DNA from: Chara braunii
Lineage: Eukaryota > Streptophyta > Charophyceae > Charales > Characeae
Reading direction: 5' to 3'
Assembly: GCA_003427395.1 (NCBI GenBank)
Contig: BFEA01000005.1
Span: 326,348 to 390,347, forward strand
DNA length: 64,000 bases
Shown here: positions 1 to 10,760 of the stretch, piece by piece
Layout: the number at the start of each line of letters is the position of its first letter
Position numbering within the stretch: position 1 is the first letter of the stretch
Notes under the pieces: generated by a model
The model's input: only the letters and a program-made list of their open reading frames with translations
Told to the model about the DNA's origin: nothing
Database searches by the model: none
Position numbers and translations under genes: made by a program

Positions 1-790
1 CAAACAAATTACGAGAGGCCCTTGGCTGTCAATTTCGTATTTGGGGTCCGGGCAGTTTCGTCGCACCAGTTCGTTGAAGGAAAACACAGGCCGAGCAGCA
101 TGGAAATTCCCAGGCCTTCTAGGCCTTTCTAAAAGCACAGGCCCTGGGTGAGATTCGCAGCCTCATACACAGACAGTTGGGAGGCCCAACCGAATGAGGC
201 CCAGTAGCTGCACCAGAGGCGCAACATCCTAGGGCCTATCGGAAGCTTCTGGGCCCAAGCCAGTCCAGCCAGGCTGCCGAATGAGGCAGGCTCTTTCCAT
301 ATAGGAAAGAGCTCGCTGCCTGGCGAGACATTCGGGCACTCGCATGCTGGCGGCAGTGCTGCTGGAGCTGAAGCTCGTGGGCTGCTGCCAGCGCTGAGCG
401 GCGAGGTGCAAGCACGTGCGGTCGTGCAGAGAGCAGGGCGCTACTGAGGGCAGCGCCATAGCCCAACCTCCATAGTTGGCGGGCTTGGATGTACAGTGAG
501 GCGCAGGGGTGGTCTTTGCGTGTACAAAGGGAAGACATGGGAGAGAGACAAGGGAGAGAGAGAGAGAAGGATGATGACGATGATGATGTGAGGGCACATA
601 CCTGGTATTGGCGATGGTCTGCATGGGCGACATCTTCAAGTACTTCAGAGGCTGATGATGTCAACAGTTGCATTGTCAATTGATAGGCTAGTAGTAGCTG
701 TATAGGGAGTAGGCTGGGCGTCGAGCGCCAAGTAGGGAGATAGAGACTGGATACATAGGTTGGTGGTGGCGAGAGCAAGCTCTCATTGAC
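1..790 (+). repeat. LTR-like repeat F1, left copy (divergent)
   Basis: This stretch shares ordered blocks with 63310-63880. Both contain GGCCTA(T/C)CGGAAGCTTCTGGGC, a TTAGGAAAG/ATAGGAAAG block, CATTCGGGCACT, ACATACCTGGT, a TGA(C/T)GTCA block and GGCGCCGAGCGCC or a close variant. The family is GC-rich, has no coding capacity, and carries the ACATACCTG motif seen in other LTRs here, so an LTR or LTR-derived repeat is the simplest reading. Sense is set to + by that motif only. No TG/CA ends or target duplication could be fixed because the left end is cut by the window. The short frames inside are not genes. Confidence 0.55.
596..604 (+). promoter_or_regulatory. ACATACCTG motif in F1 (antisense of a 5' splice site)
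   Basis: The + strand reads ACATACCTG. The minus strand therefore reads CAG|GTATGT, a good 5' splice-site match. The F1 copy at the other end of the window has the same 9-mer at 63733-63741. Confidence 0.4.
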
Positions 791-974
791 ATTGACTTTC
801 AGTGCTACGATTCTCCATTGGTGTTATATTGGTGCAATGCTACTTTCTGAACACTGTAATACGATTTGGCTTTCAATGTGATTGTGCAATCTGAATATTG
901 TCATCTCTTTTTTGTTCTTTTTCCTTGCAATTCTAATAACTCAGCTCGTATCACGGTATAGTTGTAAGCCACAG
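791..974. other. AT-richer spacer without recognisable features
   Basis: I see no reading frame, hairpin or repeat match beyond a weak continuation of F1 (a CAATGCTACT-like stretch). Confidence 0.3.
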
Positions 975-1700
975 GTCGTCACCTCGGTCTAAAGGGCCGA
1001 ATCAGGGGCCAGTGGCCACACCCCATGTCAAGAAACAGCCTGAACAAAGGCCAGTCGCTGTGGATACCAAAACAAGGCCTCAAAAATGGGCTTCAGAGGC
1101 CCTACGCGAGACATTTGACCAAGGAAAGTCAAAGGTCAACAGCAGCTCGGAAATTCAGGCTCACGAGTCAAAGTCAACACGGACCCAGCCCAGGCCACCG
1201 ATCAGACACATACACTTGGCTGTTTGCAGGTATCTATCAAGAATCTGGTCCAAGTGGGAATCTGCAACTGTATGAGAGGTCAATCTCGGCCGTCGTATCC
1301 GAGAGACCGGTGGCTGGTCAACCACGAGTCAACACTATAAGTCGACCCAGCCCCTGCTGACCAACGTTCAGTCTTGCACTTGATGCTTGACGCTGCCTGG
1401 ACGCTAGCTCAACGCTGGCTCTACGCTGGCTGGACGCTGGCTTGATATTGGACGGCGACGCGAGACTGCGCTGGCGCCATCTTCTGTCTTCGGCACCAGC
1501 TCTCTTCTTGATTATTGCTAACGTGGCTCTCGCGACACTGTCTACGACATTGATGTGGTATTGGCGAGGAGAAGGAGGATCAGGGCTGTGAGATTGGTCG
1601 AGTAAAGAAAGGAGAGCTTACCTGTTCACGATCGACGTCGCGCCCTGCTGTCGTCTTCAGAAGGAGTCTGCGCCGTGAGCGCCAATGCAGCGCCATGTTG
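975..1700 (+). repeat. LTR-like repeat F3, direct copy
   Basis: This block matches the reverse complement of roughly 19330-20045. Shared blocks in order are CAGACACA(T/C)ACACTTG, TGCAGGTA, CCAAGTGG(G)AA, CAACACTA followed by a TATAAG or TTAAGG box, a GTTCAGTCT block, clustered GACGCTGGC units, and CTTACCTG. A TATA-like box (CTATAAGT) lies near 1338 and CTTACCTG about 280 bp downstream, an LTR-like promoter then R/U5 order. No coding potential is apparent. The inverted copies show this is a dispersed family, not local duplication. Confidence 0.55.
1616..1624 (+). promoter_or_regulatory. GCTTACCTG motif in F3
   Basis: It reads CAG|GTAAGC on the minus strand. The homologous F3 copy carries the perfect form at 19344-19352, so the site is shared between the two copies. 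Confidence 0.4.
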
Positions 1701-1707
1701 AGATTTG

Positions 1708-2105
1708 TGAAACGGTTTTCACCTGTTAGCAGTAGCGAATGCAGATCCTAGGGCTCGATCCCTAGTTCTCACCTTACCTGTGTACAGTATCTGTGTCGAC
1801 CTCGAGAGTTGAACTCGTGACCTGTGTACTTGTAACAGTTGGTAGACTGTCGTAGGGTCCGTAGGTAGCAGGGGTTCGATCTGTAGACCTGTCGAGTAGA
1901 AGTCTTAGGGAGTTCTAGAAGCCGTAGTTGTAGAACTTCTGAAAAGTCAAGGTCGTAGCTGCTACAATCCTGAAAGGTCAAGGTTGTAGCTGCTACAGTC
2001 TTCGAAAGGCCAGGACCCAGACTTTCAAAAGGTCCTAGTAGTGGCCTTGCGAAGACTGTAGCAGCTACGACCTTGAGTAGCTGCTACAGTCCTGAAGGGT
2101 CAAGG
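1708..2105 (+). mobile_element. Gypsy-1 5' LTR, internally deleted
   Basis: It starts TGAAACGGTTTTCAC, like the gypsy-2 LTRs (TGAAACGGTATTCAC at 36238 and 44406). It continues with the same markers: GATCCCTAG, CACCTTACCTGTGTACAGTA, AGCAGGGGTTCGATCTGTAGACC, and repeats of GTCGTAGCTGCTACAGTC. It then runs straight into the conserved leader, without the TATAAAT promoter and downstream part present in the other LTRs of this family. It is about 400 bp against about 970-980 bp for complete LTRs, so roughly 570 bp is missing. Without the promoter half it is probably not transcribed from here. The exact 3' junction is uncertain. Confidence 0.65.
1980..2074. repeat. Inverted repeat with 32-nt arms in the gypsy-1 LTR
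   Basis: Positions 1980-2011 pair with 2043-2074 with two mismatches, leaving a 31-nt loop. The core GTAGCTGCTACAGTCTTCG is perfectly paired. The arm unit (GTAGCTGCTACAGTC) also recurs as a direct repeat in this and sister LTRs, so the hairpin probably arose from one U3 repeat copy flipping. Confidence 0.7.
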
Positions 2106-2453
2106 TCGCGTCTGACGACTGACACGTCCCGGGGACAAGACCCCCAAGGACCGGTACTGACCGGCGGGCTGCTCAATGTGGCGTGTTAGACCCGAACTCC
2201 GAACTGTGGGTTGTGCGTCCCGCTGTCTAAGTCTTGAGAGAACTTGGCTGATCGCATCGTCCTGTCTGCGACATTAAAGAATTCTTGAGGAGTTATGGGG
2301 GATCTCCTTAAATGCCTCTTGATCAGCCAATGAGTTCTGTAGTGACAGCCTAGACTGACCCAAGTAGTAACTAGAAAGTCCCCTTAGACGAGAGTCAGGC
2401 TGGTAGGTCTACGTGTTGAGGAGCGGAATCGCCTGTGATTGTGCCCCTTCACC
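2106..2453 (+). other. Gypsy-1 5' untranslated leader
   Basis: This leader is closely similar to 38275-38676 ahead of gypsy-2 gag. Shared strings include GACCGGCGGGCTGCTC, TTGTCTGCGAC or near-identical, GAGGAGTTATGGGGGATCTC, CCTTAAATGCC and TTGTAGTGACAGCCT-like ends. Conservation between two broken elements marks it as family sequence, perhaps carrying packaging or translation signals (inference). No PBS could be recognised here. Confidence 0.6.
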
Positions 2454-4312
2454 ATGGTGACCATCAGGTTCGGAGTTAGTACCACCCCTTATAGTAGGGA
2501 GCAAGAAGAGAGAGTTGCCGCCTTTCTGAGAGAGAAAAAGGAGAAGATGGAGAGGAGTGAACTGATCAAGCAGGCGAAAATGTTGGCCCTGCCAGAGGAG
2601 CAGGAGGCGAAGAAGACGCAAATGGAGCTGGAAAGATGGAAGGAGCAGGAGGAGAAGATGGCAGCAATACAAGCAGAGGTGGAGAAAGAAGAAGAAGAAG
2701 AAGAAGAGTCTTTGCAAAGAAGGAGGGGTGAGCCAAGTACGAGTGAGGAGGAGGTAGAAAGGATGACGCAGGAATGGGCCTCACATCTGGAATTGGGGGA
2801 AGACAGAGAGGTTGAGTTAGCAATACCCCCAGAGGAGAGAGAAGCCGCAAGAAAGGAGTTGGAGGCAGAGAGGGACCCTGTGAGGAGGAGAGCAAAGGAG
2901 GAGGAACAGCAGAGGGGGTGGAGATGGCGCTTATCCCAAGAGAGAGTTAGGCGTCTGGAAGTGTCGGAGCGAGCAAAAAGGGATTTAAAAGCGGCAAAAA
3001 CTAGGATGGGGAAGATCAGGGAAGAAACCGAGGTAGCCACTAAGCTCGAGACCCTAACACAAAGTGTGGAATCCTTACTAATCCCGCATCGCGAGCAGAT
3101 GCAGTACCTCCGCAGCCAAGATATTAAGTTAGAGGCGATGCGTGCTGGATTTAAAGATATTGCACATGATATGATGAAATATATGGTGGGCCAGGTCCAC
3201 CTTGCGATTAGTAAGACTAGGAATTCTGCATTGGCACCATTGAAGGCGCCAAGATAGATAGTTGTATCTACAGTGAGTCATGCCAAAAGAACACGTTTTG
3301 GTGGCCTTCAAGGCCTTACGAGAGGAAGCGACCAGTGTTGCTAGGTCGCTAGCCCGGGCCACAAATTGTGACAATGATATGGTCATATACTCTAGACTAA
3401 CGCCCCTCTCTGAGTTCTTGAAATCACTCAGGGAACGATTCTCAGATATGACGCGGGCGGTTAAAGCCTCCAATAAGGTTCAAATGATTGACACGCGTCA
3501 GCGGAAGAGTGTGCATGCACTCAAATCCGCCATGGAGGAGTTAATTGCTGTTTCTGGGCATGGAGTAATCGATGCCCAGCTGGTCCAACTCTTTTATCGC
3601 GGCCTGCCTAAGAATATTCAGGGACATTTCTTCTAAAAGAACCAGCAGGGCATGACATACGATGTCCTTAGCAGGGAGGCTGTCTCATTTGCCGCCCAAG
3701 CATCGCCAGTTACCACGTTGTGGCATAAGGACTTAACGAAGGGAAAAACGTGAAAGGGGCGCACCATCTCCATCGAAATCAAGGCCAAAGATAGCTTAAT
3801 TCTAACAATGGAGGAAGGTGGTGCAGACGGAGTTCCCTACGTAGATATTGAGTGGGGACTTAAAGAGGGGGATCATAGCGCAGGCCACGGGAGAACCTAC
3901 GCTGCTGTCGCGGCCGGAGGGAGGCCGCAAGGAGGAGGACAAGGGTCTCGCCAGAATGGTCGGGCCCCAGGTGGCCGAGGACAGGGCGGCCAGGGGGTTG
4001 GGGGCAATGGGGGCCGTCAAGCGGGAGGAAGGGGTCAAGGTCCCCCATCTACCTCGATCACCCCCCAGACAGGGTTGGTGGCACCCAAGCCGACCCGAGG
4101 GTCGACCTTGGGAAGATCTGGGTATTGAGAAGGAAGTATGGCAAGAGCGTATCAATAAATCTCAGTGTGTGTTCTGCGGGGACCCAGGCCACATCATAAA
4201 ATTTTGTCCTAAGTATAGGAGTCGTGCTGTTCCTGGGGCAGCAAAAAAGAGTCGCCGGTAGAGGTTTCCACTGCCCCTACCCCAGGAGTATGTGGACCTG
4301 AGCGTGCGCGCG
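2454..4312 (+). pseudogene. gag: Gypsy-1 gag (broken)
   Basis: ATG 2454 sits in ACCATGG, as does the gypsy-2 start. The first 268 residues form a highly charged Glu/Lys/Arg coiled coil. The frame ends at 3257, and a capsid-like segment follows in another frame (3280-3636), ending in TAA where gypsy-2 continues with a KTQQ segment. A Gly/Arg-rich region then follows, split over two frames. The last piece (frame 3848-4261) has a CX2CX4HX4C zinc knuckle reading CVFCGDPGHIIKFC. Relative to gypsy-2, part of the segment between coiled coil and capsid is lost around 3240-3280. Gag would package RNA. This copy needs several frameshifts and cannot be functional as read. Confidence 0.85.
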
Positions 4313-6612
4313 AAGTAGAGTCTCCCACTCCACATATCACCATGGCAGAGGTTGCAGGCCAGCGTCTAGTAGGTTGTCCAGTGACTGCTTGTGTTAGAGT
4401 CTCTCTAGACGCTTCCCTCATAGGCTTAGCTGAGGAATTGAAGGAGAGAAGACAAGCCTGGGCCAAGATGAAGAAGGATGGGAAAGGATAGCTAATCCTC
4501 GCAGATATAGAAATTTTTAGAGCTAGAGTAGGGACCCTGATGATAGTGGGGCTACTAGGAGTTATATTAGTCGTAAAGCGCTGAAAAAGTTGAACCTTAA
4601 TTTGAAAGTCCAACGATGAGAAGAACCTGTAGTCAACAGCCTTGCAGACAACAGTAGGATGCGCGTCGAAGAGTATGTTGAGGGGGTATGCGCCTACTTT
4701 CGCCTAGGGAAAGAGGGGAAGGTAGAGAAGGTGCTACCTTCTTTGACCCTCCTTGTAGAAGAGAACCTCCCGTTTGATATTGTGTTAGGCACAAATTGGG
4801 GAGAGGCCGCAGGCGCCACATTGCAACTTAGAGAGCACGAGTGCCGACTCCCTAGTCCGACGAAGTCAAGCAAGTCCGCCTGTACCATGAGTCTGGGGTA
4901 GATAACCCCCTTCCATTGCTGCCTTAGCGCTCCTGTGTTCGCCAGACTTGTTTGAAAGGCTAGTGTCTAATAAGCCCAAAGAGGAAGAAAATATCCACCC
5001 TACTATCGCCAATTTGCTGAAAGAGTACAAGGACTTGTTTGAAGCACCTTCAGGGGTAGTGCCCAGACAAATCCAACACCTCATCGAGATAGAACCTAGC
5101 AGTAGAACCCCTAAGGGGCCAGTCTGCAAGATGTCTCCCAAGGCGCTAGGGGAGCTTCACAGGCAGTTGGACAAGCTCCTAGAGAAAGGATGGATAAGGC
5201 CTAGTTCGTTGCCATTCGGCGCACCTATTCTGTTTGTCCCAAAGAAGGAGGGAGAACTACGTATGTGTAGAGACTACAGGGGACTGAACGCCATCACAAT
5301 CAAGAATGCAGAGTTGCTGCCTCGTATAGATGACATGTTAGATCGAGTACAAGGCTGTAAGTACTTCTCAAAGATAGATCTGAAGTCAGGTTACCATTAG
5401 ATAGAGGTCCACCCGGACGACCAGTACAAGACGGCGTTCGGGACAAGGTATGGGCAGTACGAGTTCATAGTGATGCCATTTGGACTAACTAATGCACCGA
5501 CCACATTCCAACGCTGGATGAACGACTTATTTAGGCCGTGGTTATATAGATTCGTCGTAGTATATTTAGACGACATCTTAGTGTTCAGCAAGACCCTCGA
5601 GGAGCATAAGGGCCATTTGAGGCAGATTTTAGGAAAGTTCTTTGATTTCTGGGTAAGTGAGCATGGCATGCCGCTGTCCATAGTTAGTGATAGGGACACA
5701 CGGTTTACCGGTCATAATTGGCAAGATCTTATGAAAGTTTATGGGTCTAAGTTGTTGATGTCATTAGAACGACACCCAAAGACGAACGGCCAGACAAAAC
5801 AAATTAATAAGATCTTGCAACAGCCACTCAGAATGCATATTAGACCGGATCAAGTGAACTGGGATGAGATGCTCCCCAAGGTAGCAAGCGCCTACAACAA
5901 TAGTGTTTATTTAGCTACCTGTAGGACCCCTAACGAGCTGCACAAGTCCTTTAGACCAAGGAGACCGTTTGAAGGACTAAATCGGGATCAGATGCAGAGA
6001 TTACCGCCCGACACCCGAGAGTTTGCATTGCATGAGCAGGAATTCACCAGAGTAATTGACATTCTTGGAAAGGCCCAACATCATATGATAGAACAAGCTA
6101 ACAAGCACCGCCGATCTTCACAGTTTCAGGTAGGCGACTTAGTCTGGGTCAAGTCTAAAGAGTTCGCACCCACGGAGAACACCTCGCAAAAGCTCTTACC
6201 TGCGTACAGAGGACCATGGCCTGTCCTAGAAGTCAAAGGAGGAGGGGACGAACCATCATACACTATAGACATTCCAGCGCATCTCCACACATACCCAGTC
6301 TTCCATGCGTCGAAGTTGTTGCCATGCACCACCAACGACATATTTCCTTCGCGAAAGTCAATGATTCCGCCAGATATGGATGGTGCCTATGATATAGATC
6401 GCATAGTGGAGGAGGACGTGTTCAAAACCGGAGGGCGAGGTCGTCCCCAGAAGCAATACAAAGTCAGGTTCACATATTAGGAACCAGAGGACGACATATG
6501 GTTTACTAGAACAGAGTTAATAGAAACCACTCCCAACATAGTACACGCCTATGAAAGAGAAAGAAAGGGGAAAGGTCCTACCTTGAGTTCCAGTGTTCTC
6601 GACGGACCTTGA
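4313..6612 (+). pseudogene. pol: Gypsy-1 pol: protease remnant and RT-integrase fusion (broken)
   Basis: A decayed protease region (4430-4900) is followed by RT (4948-5640), then integrase core and tail (5641-6612). RT motifs include GWIRPSS, a FGAP loop, [19 protein letters not shown] and an intact YLDD. An in-frame TAG at 5398-5400 replaces the CAG of gypsy-2. About 50 residues after YLDD, the sequence jumps straight into the integrase segment KFFDFWVSEHG. RT thumb, RNase H, the integrase zinc domain and the first catalytic Asp are therefore absent. The remaining integrase has SDRDT, the Glu-containing NGQT segment, and a C-terminal chromodomain-like tail ending at TAG 6478-6480 (CAG in gypsy-2). 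The 336-residue frame 5470-6480 spans the fusion. Confidence 0.88.
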
Positions 6613-6620
6613 ATTTAGGA

Positions 6621-6629
6621 CGGCGGGAG
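6621..6629 (+). other. Purine-rich tract before gypsy-1 3' LTR (putative PPT)
   Basis: CGGCGGGAG abuts TGAAGCGG, the LTR start. Gypsy-2 has GCGGGAG and gypsy-3 GGCGAGAG at the same place. Position and purine bias suggest the plus-strand primer. It is short for a PPT. Confidence 0.5.
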
Positions 6630-7612
6630 TGAAGCGGTTTCACCCAGTTGACATGACATTGCAGACAATGAGATTCAATCCCTAGACCTATGCCTGAACC
6701 CTGTACATTGACCCTGTGTGCTGAGTGAGATTCAATCCCTAGACCTATCCTGTGTCATAGGTTAGGCTGTGGGAAGGGAAGTTGGGCTTGATCCCTAGGT
6801 CTGTAGGTTAGTACTTAAGTCTATTACCATTAGCTTAGGAAGGTCTGTTCTAGAAGTCTCTACTTACCTCTTCGTAGGCCTAAGAGTCAGTCCTTAGGTA
6901 ATAGTCCGTAGCTAACAGTCCGTAGCTAACAGTCTGTAGGTAAGAGTCCGTAGGTAACAATCCGTAGGCTCTAGGGTCCAAAAGAGTCTGTTCGGAAGAG
7001 TCTGTCTGAGTCGGCAAGTACCTGGGTAAGGGCTGCACGTGGGGAAGGTTTTGGACCACGCAGAGAGTTCCACGCGTTTTGGCCAGTGGGCCACGCATCT
7101 GGAAGTTTTCCGGGGCCACGCGTTTTGGCCTAGGCCCACGCGTTTTGGGGCAGGGCCCGACCACCTCCAAGGAAGTATAAATAAAGAGGCAGCATCCAGT
7201 CATTCATTCATTCGCCTGTGAGCCATGCGGAAGCGTTGCCTTGGTGACTTGTGCGTGGAGGTCTACGGGTGCCCGAAGCTGAAGTGGGAAGAGGTGAAGA
7301 CGATGACCATAGCTGGAAGGAGGAAGACGACGACGACCATAGCCGGCCAGATGTTGGTGCAGACAAAGTGTACAGAGTGTGTGTCTCTGTGTAGCGTGGA
7401 CATTCAGGGTAGATCCTCGTACATGTGTCCATGAGGGAGAGTGAGGCTGGTGGTGGAGACTGTGTTCGGCGGCCATAGCTGCAAGTTGTACAGTTGTCTT
7501 GAACAGAGTTTAAGTACAAGTTCGTTGTTGATTCTGAGTTGACGAGTTTGGTTTGGCCATCAGTTCTCGTGTATGCATGTTGAAAGCAAGTCTGAAGTCG
7601 AGTCTGATTGCA
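6630..7612 (+). mobile_element. Gypsy-1 3' LTR
   Basis: It begins TGAAGCGG and ends GAGTCTGATTGCA, 983 bp, against 970 bp for the gypsy-2 3' LTR. Shared parts include ATCCCTAG blocks, a TATAAAT box, AGAGGCAGC(A/G)(T/C)CCAGTCAT, GAGCCATGCGGAAGCG, CCATAGC units and the terminal GAGTCTGATT. The U3 carries short repeats of GTCCGTAG(C/G)TAACA (6907-6965) and of CCACGCGTTTTGG (7065-7150). The flanks (TTTG at 1704-1707, TAAG at 7613-7616) do not match, so the two LTRs may not be an original pair. Confidence 0.75.
7176..7182 (+). promoter_or_regulatory. TATA box of gypsy-1 3' LTR
   Basis: AAGTATAAATAAAGAGGCAG aligns with AAGTATAAATCAAGAGGCAG in both gypsy-2 LTRs (36788 and 44956). Conservation of TATAAAT in all three makes it the likely core promoter. 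Transcription would start about 25-35 bp downstream, in the AGTCATTCATTC region (inference). Confidence 0.65.
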
Positions 7613-7615
7613 TAA

Positions 7616-7668
7616 GGGGCGAGCGGTAAAAAAACAGGGCACCTAGGTCGACCCCTGTTTTTCGCCCC
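7616..7668. repeat. Hairpin just outside gypsy-1
   Basis: AAAAACAGGG (about 7628-7638) pairs perfectly with CCCTGTTTTT (7653-7662), and flanking GGGGCG (7616-7621) pairs with CGCCCC (7663-7668) after a small bulge. It lies 3 bp beyond the LTR end. Confidence 0.6.
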
Positions 7669-9783
7669 GTCTCTCGTTGACACTAACCCTACTTTTATGC
7701 AGATGAATGTACTAATTTATCCCACCCTTGACACCCCTACTATCGACTTATTTTCCTCTTATTTCTATTCCCTCCATACCCGGTCACGAACGCGTGCGCA
7801 AACCCCTACCTAAGCATTTTCACGTGGCCGAGTCAACGACCGGAGTTTATTTATTTGACGCGGATAATAAAATTGGAAATGAAAGCACGATAAAAAAAAC
7901 TAAGATTTTACGAATTTCCTTGATGCTCCGTTTTTGTACCGGATTACGTTCCTCCCTGTCGTTAAACCGATTTTGGCCCCTTTTGATAGGCCCATTGTGA
8001 CCCTTGATTTTTGTGTGTACCTGACCTCGAATTTTTTTTGTGCATATGAGTTTGTCGAGTGCTGCGCGAGATCTACTTATTTTGGAGATTTCTGCTTGAC
8101 ATCGCGTTGTGTCGACTGGCCGATGAGACTTCGACTGCGGTGTGGTGATACGAATCTCTTTTATAGTAATGTTGGACTTACCGGTTTGGTTTACGGCTTC
8201 GACGGTTTGACACTCGGTATCATGTGATCAGCGGGATCATGAAATGCTTGCCCGCCCAACAGATTGGAGATGACAAGGTCACAACCAAGTACGAGGTCTT
8301 TGGTCTGTGATGGGCAACCTGCTGCATGAGATGCTTTGGCTAGCTTGGTACTGGTGGCCCCTTAGTTGTGTTATATGACGGCGTCCTGGGCATTGAGCTT
8401 CAATGTCCTTGTTCATGGGATGGGTCCAACAGTGACGGGCCTGTTCGTGCTGCTGTAATTGGAGGACGGTTGGAATTGGGTGACTGGTCTGGCCTTTGGG
8501 CCGGGCAGTGATATTGGGCCTTTGTTGTGGCTTGGTACCGAAGCCTTCAGCCTCGGGACCAGCGGCGACACTCTTCGTCCCATTGTCAGTATTGGTGATA
8601 CCAGACCCAAGGGTGCAGTCGCTGGGGTACCACTGGTTCGGGCTCGTCGCTCAGTGTAGTTGTGGTACCAGTTCCTTTCCGGATGGGACCAGGCCGTGTG
8701 CATGGGTGCACGTGTGCCAGTCCAAAGGGCTGCCTGGAAAGCTGCCAGCGGGCGCCTCTACATGGACAAGTCTTGACTTGGAAGGGGGAGTTCGCCTGGG
8801 CCAAACGACGACGTTCATGGTGAACTCCGCGACCAAGGTGTGCACCGCGACCAAGGTGTGCACCGCCGATGGATGAGATGACGTCAACAGGATGGAGGTG
8901 ACTTCAACCCCTACATGAGTCGTTAACAACGGAGTGATCAAGGCAATGGCCGCCCGCCTAGACAGTTGCCACTTGTGCCTGTTCCTGGGAGCTACATCAA
9001 TAGGATGGAGGTGACTTCAACCCCTAGGAGCTCACAGAGAGAGCCAGTTGAGGGCTCGCTGCGCAGCCAATAAAGGGGAAACTCGGACGAGAAGGGAACC
9101 CGGGGAAGAAAAGCGATCCAGGTGACCGGCGCAAAATTGTTGAACGGAGTGGCAACATCTGCGTCAAGGGGTAACCGTCTCGGTGCACGGCGCAAGGAAA
9201 ACCGACTCGGTGTACAGGGCGGCGAAACGATCGTGACATGAGAGGCAAGGCAGAGTGTGCGAAGGGCTGATTCGGCCAGAAAGACACTGAGACGAGCGTA
9301 GCATCGAGAATGAAGGGTGGACGACACGAGCGGGCGGAGAGAGAGGGAACAGGGCGGACCAGGTGGGCCCCGAGGATACAAAGAACACCGAGGAAGAAAG
9401 GTGAAGAACGAAGGGGGGAAAGCTGACGGCAGTGGGGAGAGGAAGAACTACGAGCATGGGGAACGAACGAGTGCACAGCTATCTCCGTCGCCTGTGTCAA
9501 AGAGGGTGTTGATGCAAGCTTAAGTACGGGAGGCAAGCTTGTGGAGGCAAGAAGGTGTAACAGGGAGGATCAGAAAGATCATGCGAGTGAGAGAGAGGGA
9601 GAGAGAAACGGAAGGAAGAGTCGAGACGAGAAGTGAAGGAAGGCGCGCGCTCGTCTCAAATCAGCTCGCCAATCCACGATTGCCTCCAGAGACAAAAGAG
9701 CAAGCTCGACGAGCAGGCGATTGAAGGTATGAACGGCGGTGGGTAGATACGAGGAAAGGCGAGACTGAGTAAGAAAGTCACAT
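7669..9783. other. Non-coding stretch, probably old repeats
   Basis: No gene can be supported. 7700-8230 is AT-richer and unmatched. 8820-8865 holds a tandem GCGACCAAGGTGTGCACC pair. AGGATGGAGGTGACTTCAACCCCTA occurs at about 8889 and again at 9001, suggesting a duplicated or LTR-like segment around 8260-9030. 9030-9780 is a purine-rich, LTR-like block without recognised partners. The reading frames here have random-looking compositions. Confidence 0.3.
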
Positions 9784-10760
9784 CAGTCATTTAAGTTCGC
9801 TGGTTCTTTATACTGGATCTGTTTGCTGAACTCGTTCGCTGATCCCAATCATCTGCCACACCAGTCACTTAAGTTCGCTGGTTCTTTAAGCTGGTTTTGT
9901 TCGCTGAACTCGTTCACTGGTCCCAATCATCTGCCACACCAGTCATTTAAGTCCGCTGGTTCTTTATGCTGGTTCTGTTCGCTGAACTCGTTAGCTGGTC
10001 CCAATCATCTGNNNNNNNNNNNNNNNNNNNNNNNNNNNNNNNNNNNNNNNNNNNNNNNNNNNNNNNNNNNNNNNNNNNNNNNNNNNNNNNNNNNNNNNNN
10101 NNNNNNNNNNNNNNNNNNNNNNNNNNNNNNNNNNNNNNNNNNNNNNNNNNNNNNNNNNNNNNNNNNNNNNNNNNNNNNNNNNNNNNNNNNNNNNNNNNNN
10201 NNNNNNNNNNNNNNNNNNNNNNNNNNNNNNNNNNNNNNNNNNNNNNNNNNNNNNNNNNNNNNNNNNNNNNNNNNNNNNNNNNNNNNNNNNNNNNNNNNNN
10301 NNNNNNNNNNNNNNNNNNNNNNNNNNNNNNNNNNNNNNNNNNNNNNNNNNNNNNNNNNNNNNNNNNNNNNNNNNNNNNNNNNNNNNNNNNNNNNNNNNNN
10401 NNNNNNNNNNNNNNNNNNNNNNNNNNNNNNNNNNNNNNNNNNNNNNNNNNNNNNNNNNNNNNNNNNNNNNNNGGTTCGAACCATCAGTCATACCAGTCAT
10501 TTTAGTTCGCTGGTTCTTTAGGCTGGTTCCGTTCGCTGAACTTATTCGCTGGTACCAATCATTAGTCGTTTCGAACCATCAGTCATACCAGTCAATTCAG
10601 TTCACTGGTCCTTTATACTGGTTCTGTTTGCTGCACTTGTTCACCGGTTTGAGGCATCAGTCATATCAGTCGTTTCGGTTCGCTGGTTCCTTTCACTTGT
10701 TCTATTCGCCAGTCGGAATCACTAATCGCACCAGTCAGTTGGGCTCGTTGGTTTTTAACT
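9784..10760. repeat. 78-bp minisatellite interrupted by a gap
   Basis: Three tandem copies starting CAGTCA(T/C)TTAAGT(T/C)CGCTGG begin at 9784, 9862 and 9940, exactly 78 bp apart. After the gap, at least four more divergent units are recognisable by CAGTCATT...CGCTGGTT and GAACCATCAGTCATAC, ending near 10760. Units nearer the right edge are more diverged. The unit has no coding role. Confidence 0.85.
10012..10472. other. Assembly gap (461 N)
   Basis: The N run lies inside the minisatellite, so the true repeat length is unknown. Confidence 0.99.

Noticed and set aside
8413-9536. Several overlapping frames of 60-170 codons on both strands
   Set aside because: No recognisable domains or conserved composition. 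Overlap on both strands is typical of GC-rich non-coding repeats.
9823-10521. 232-codon frame across the minisatellite
   Set aside because: Consists mostly of N and of the 78-bp repeat translated.
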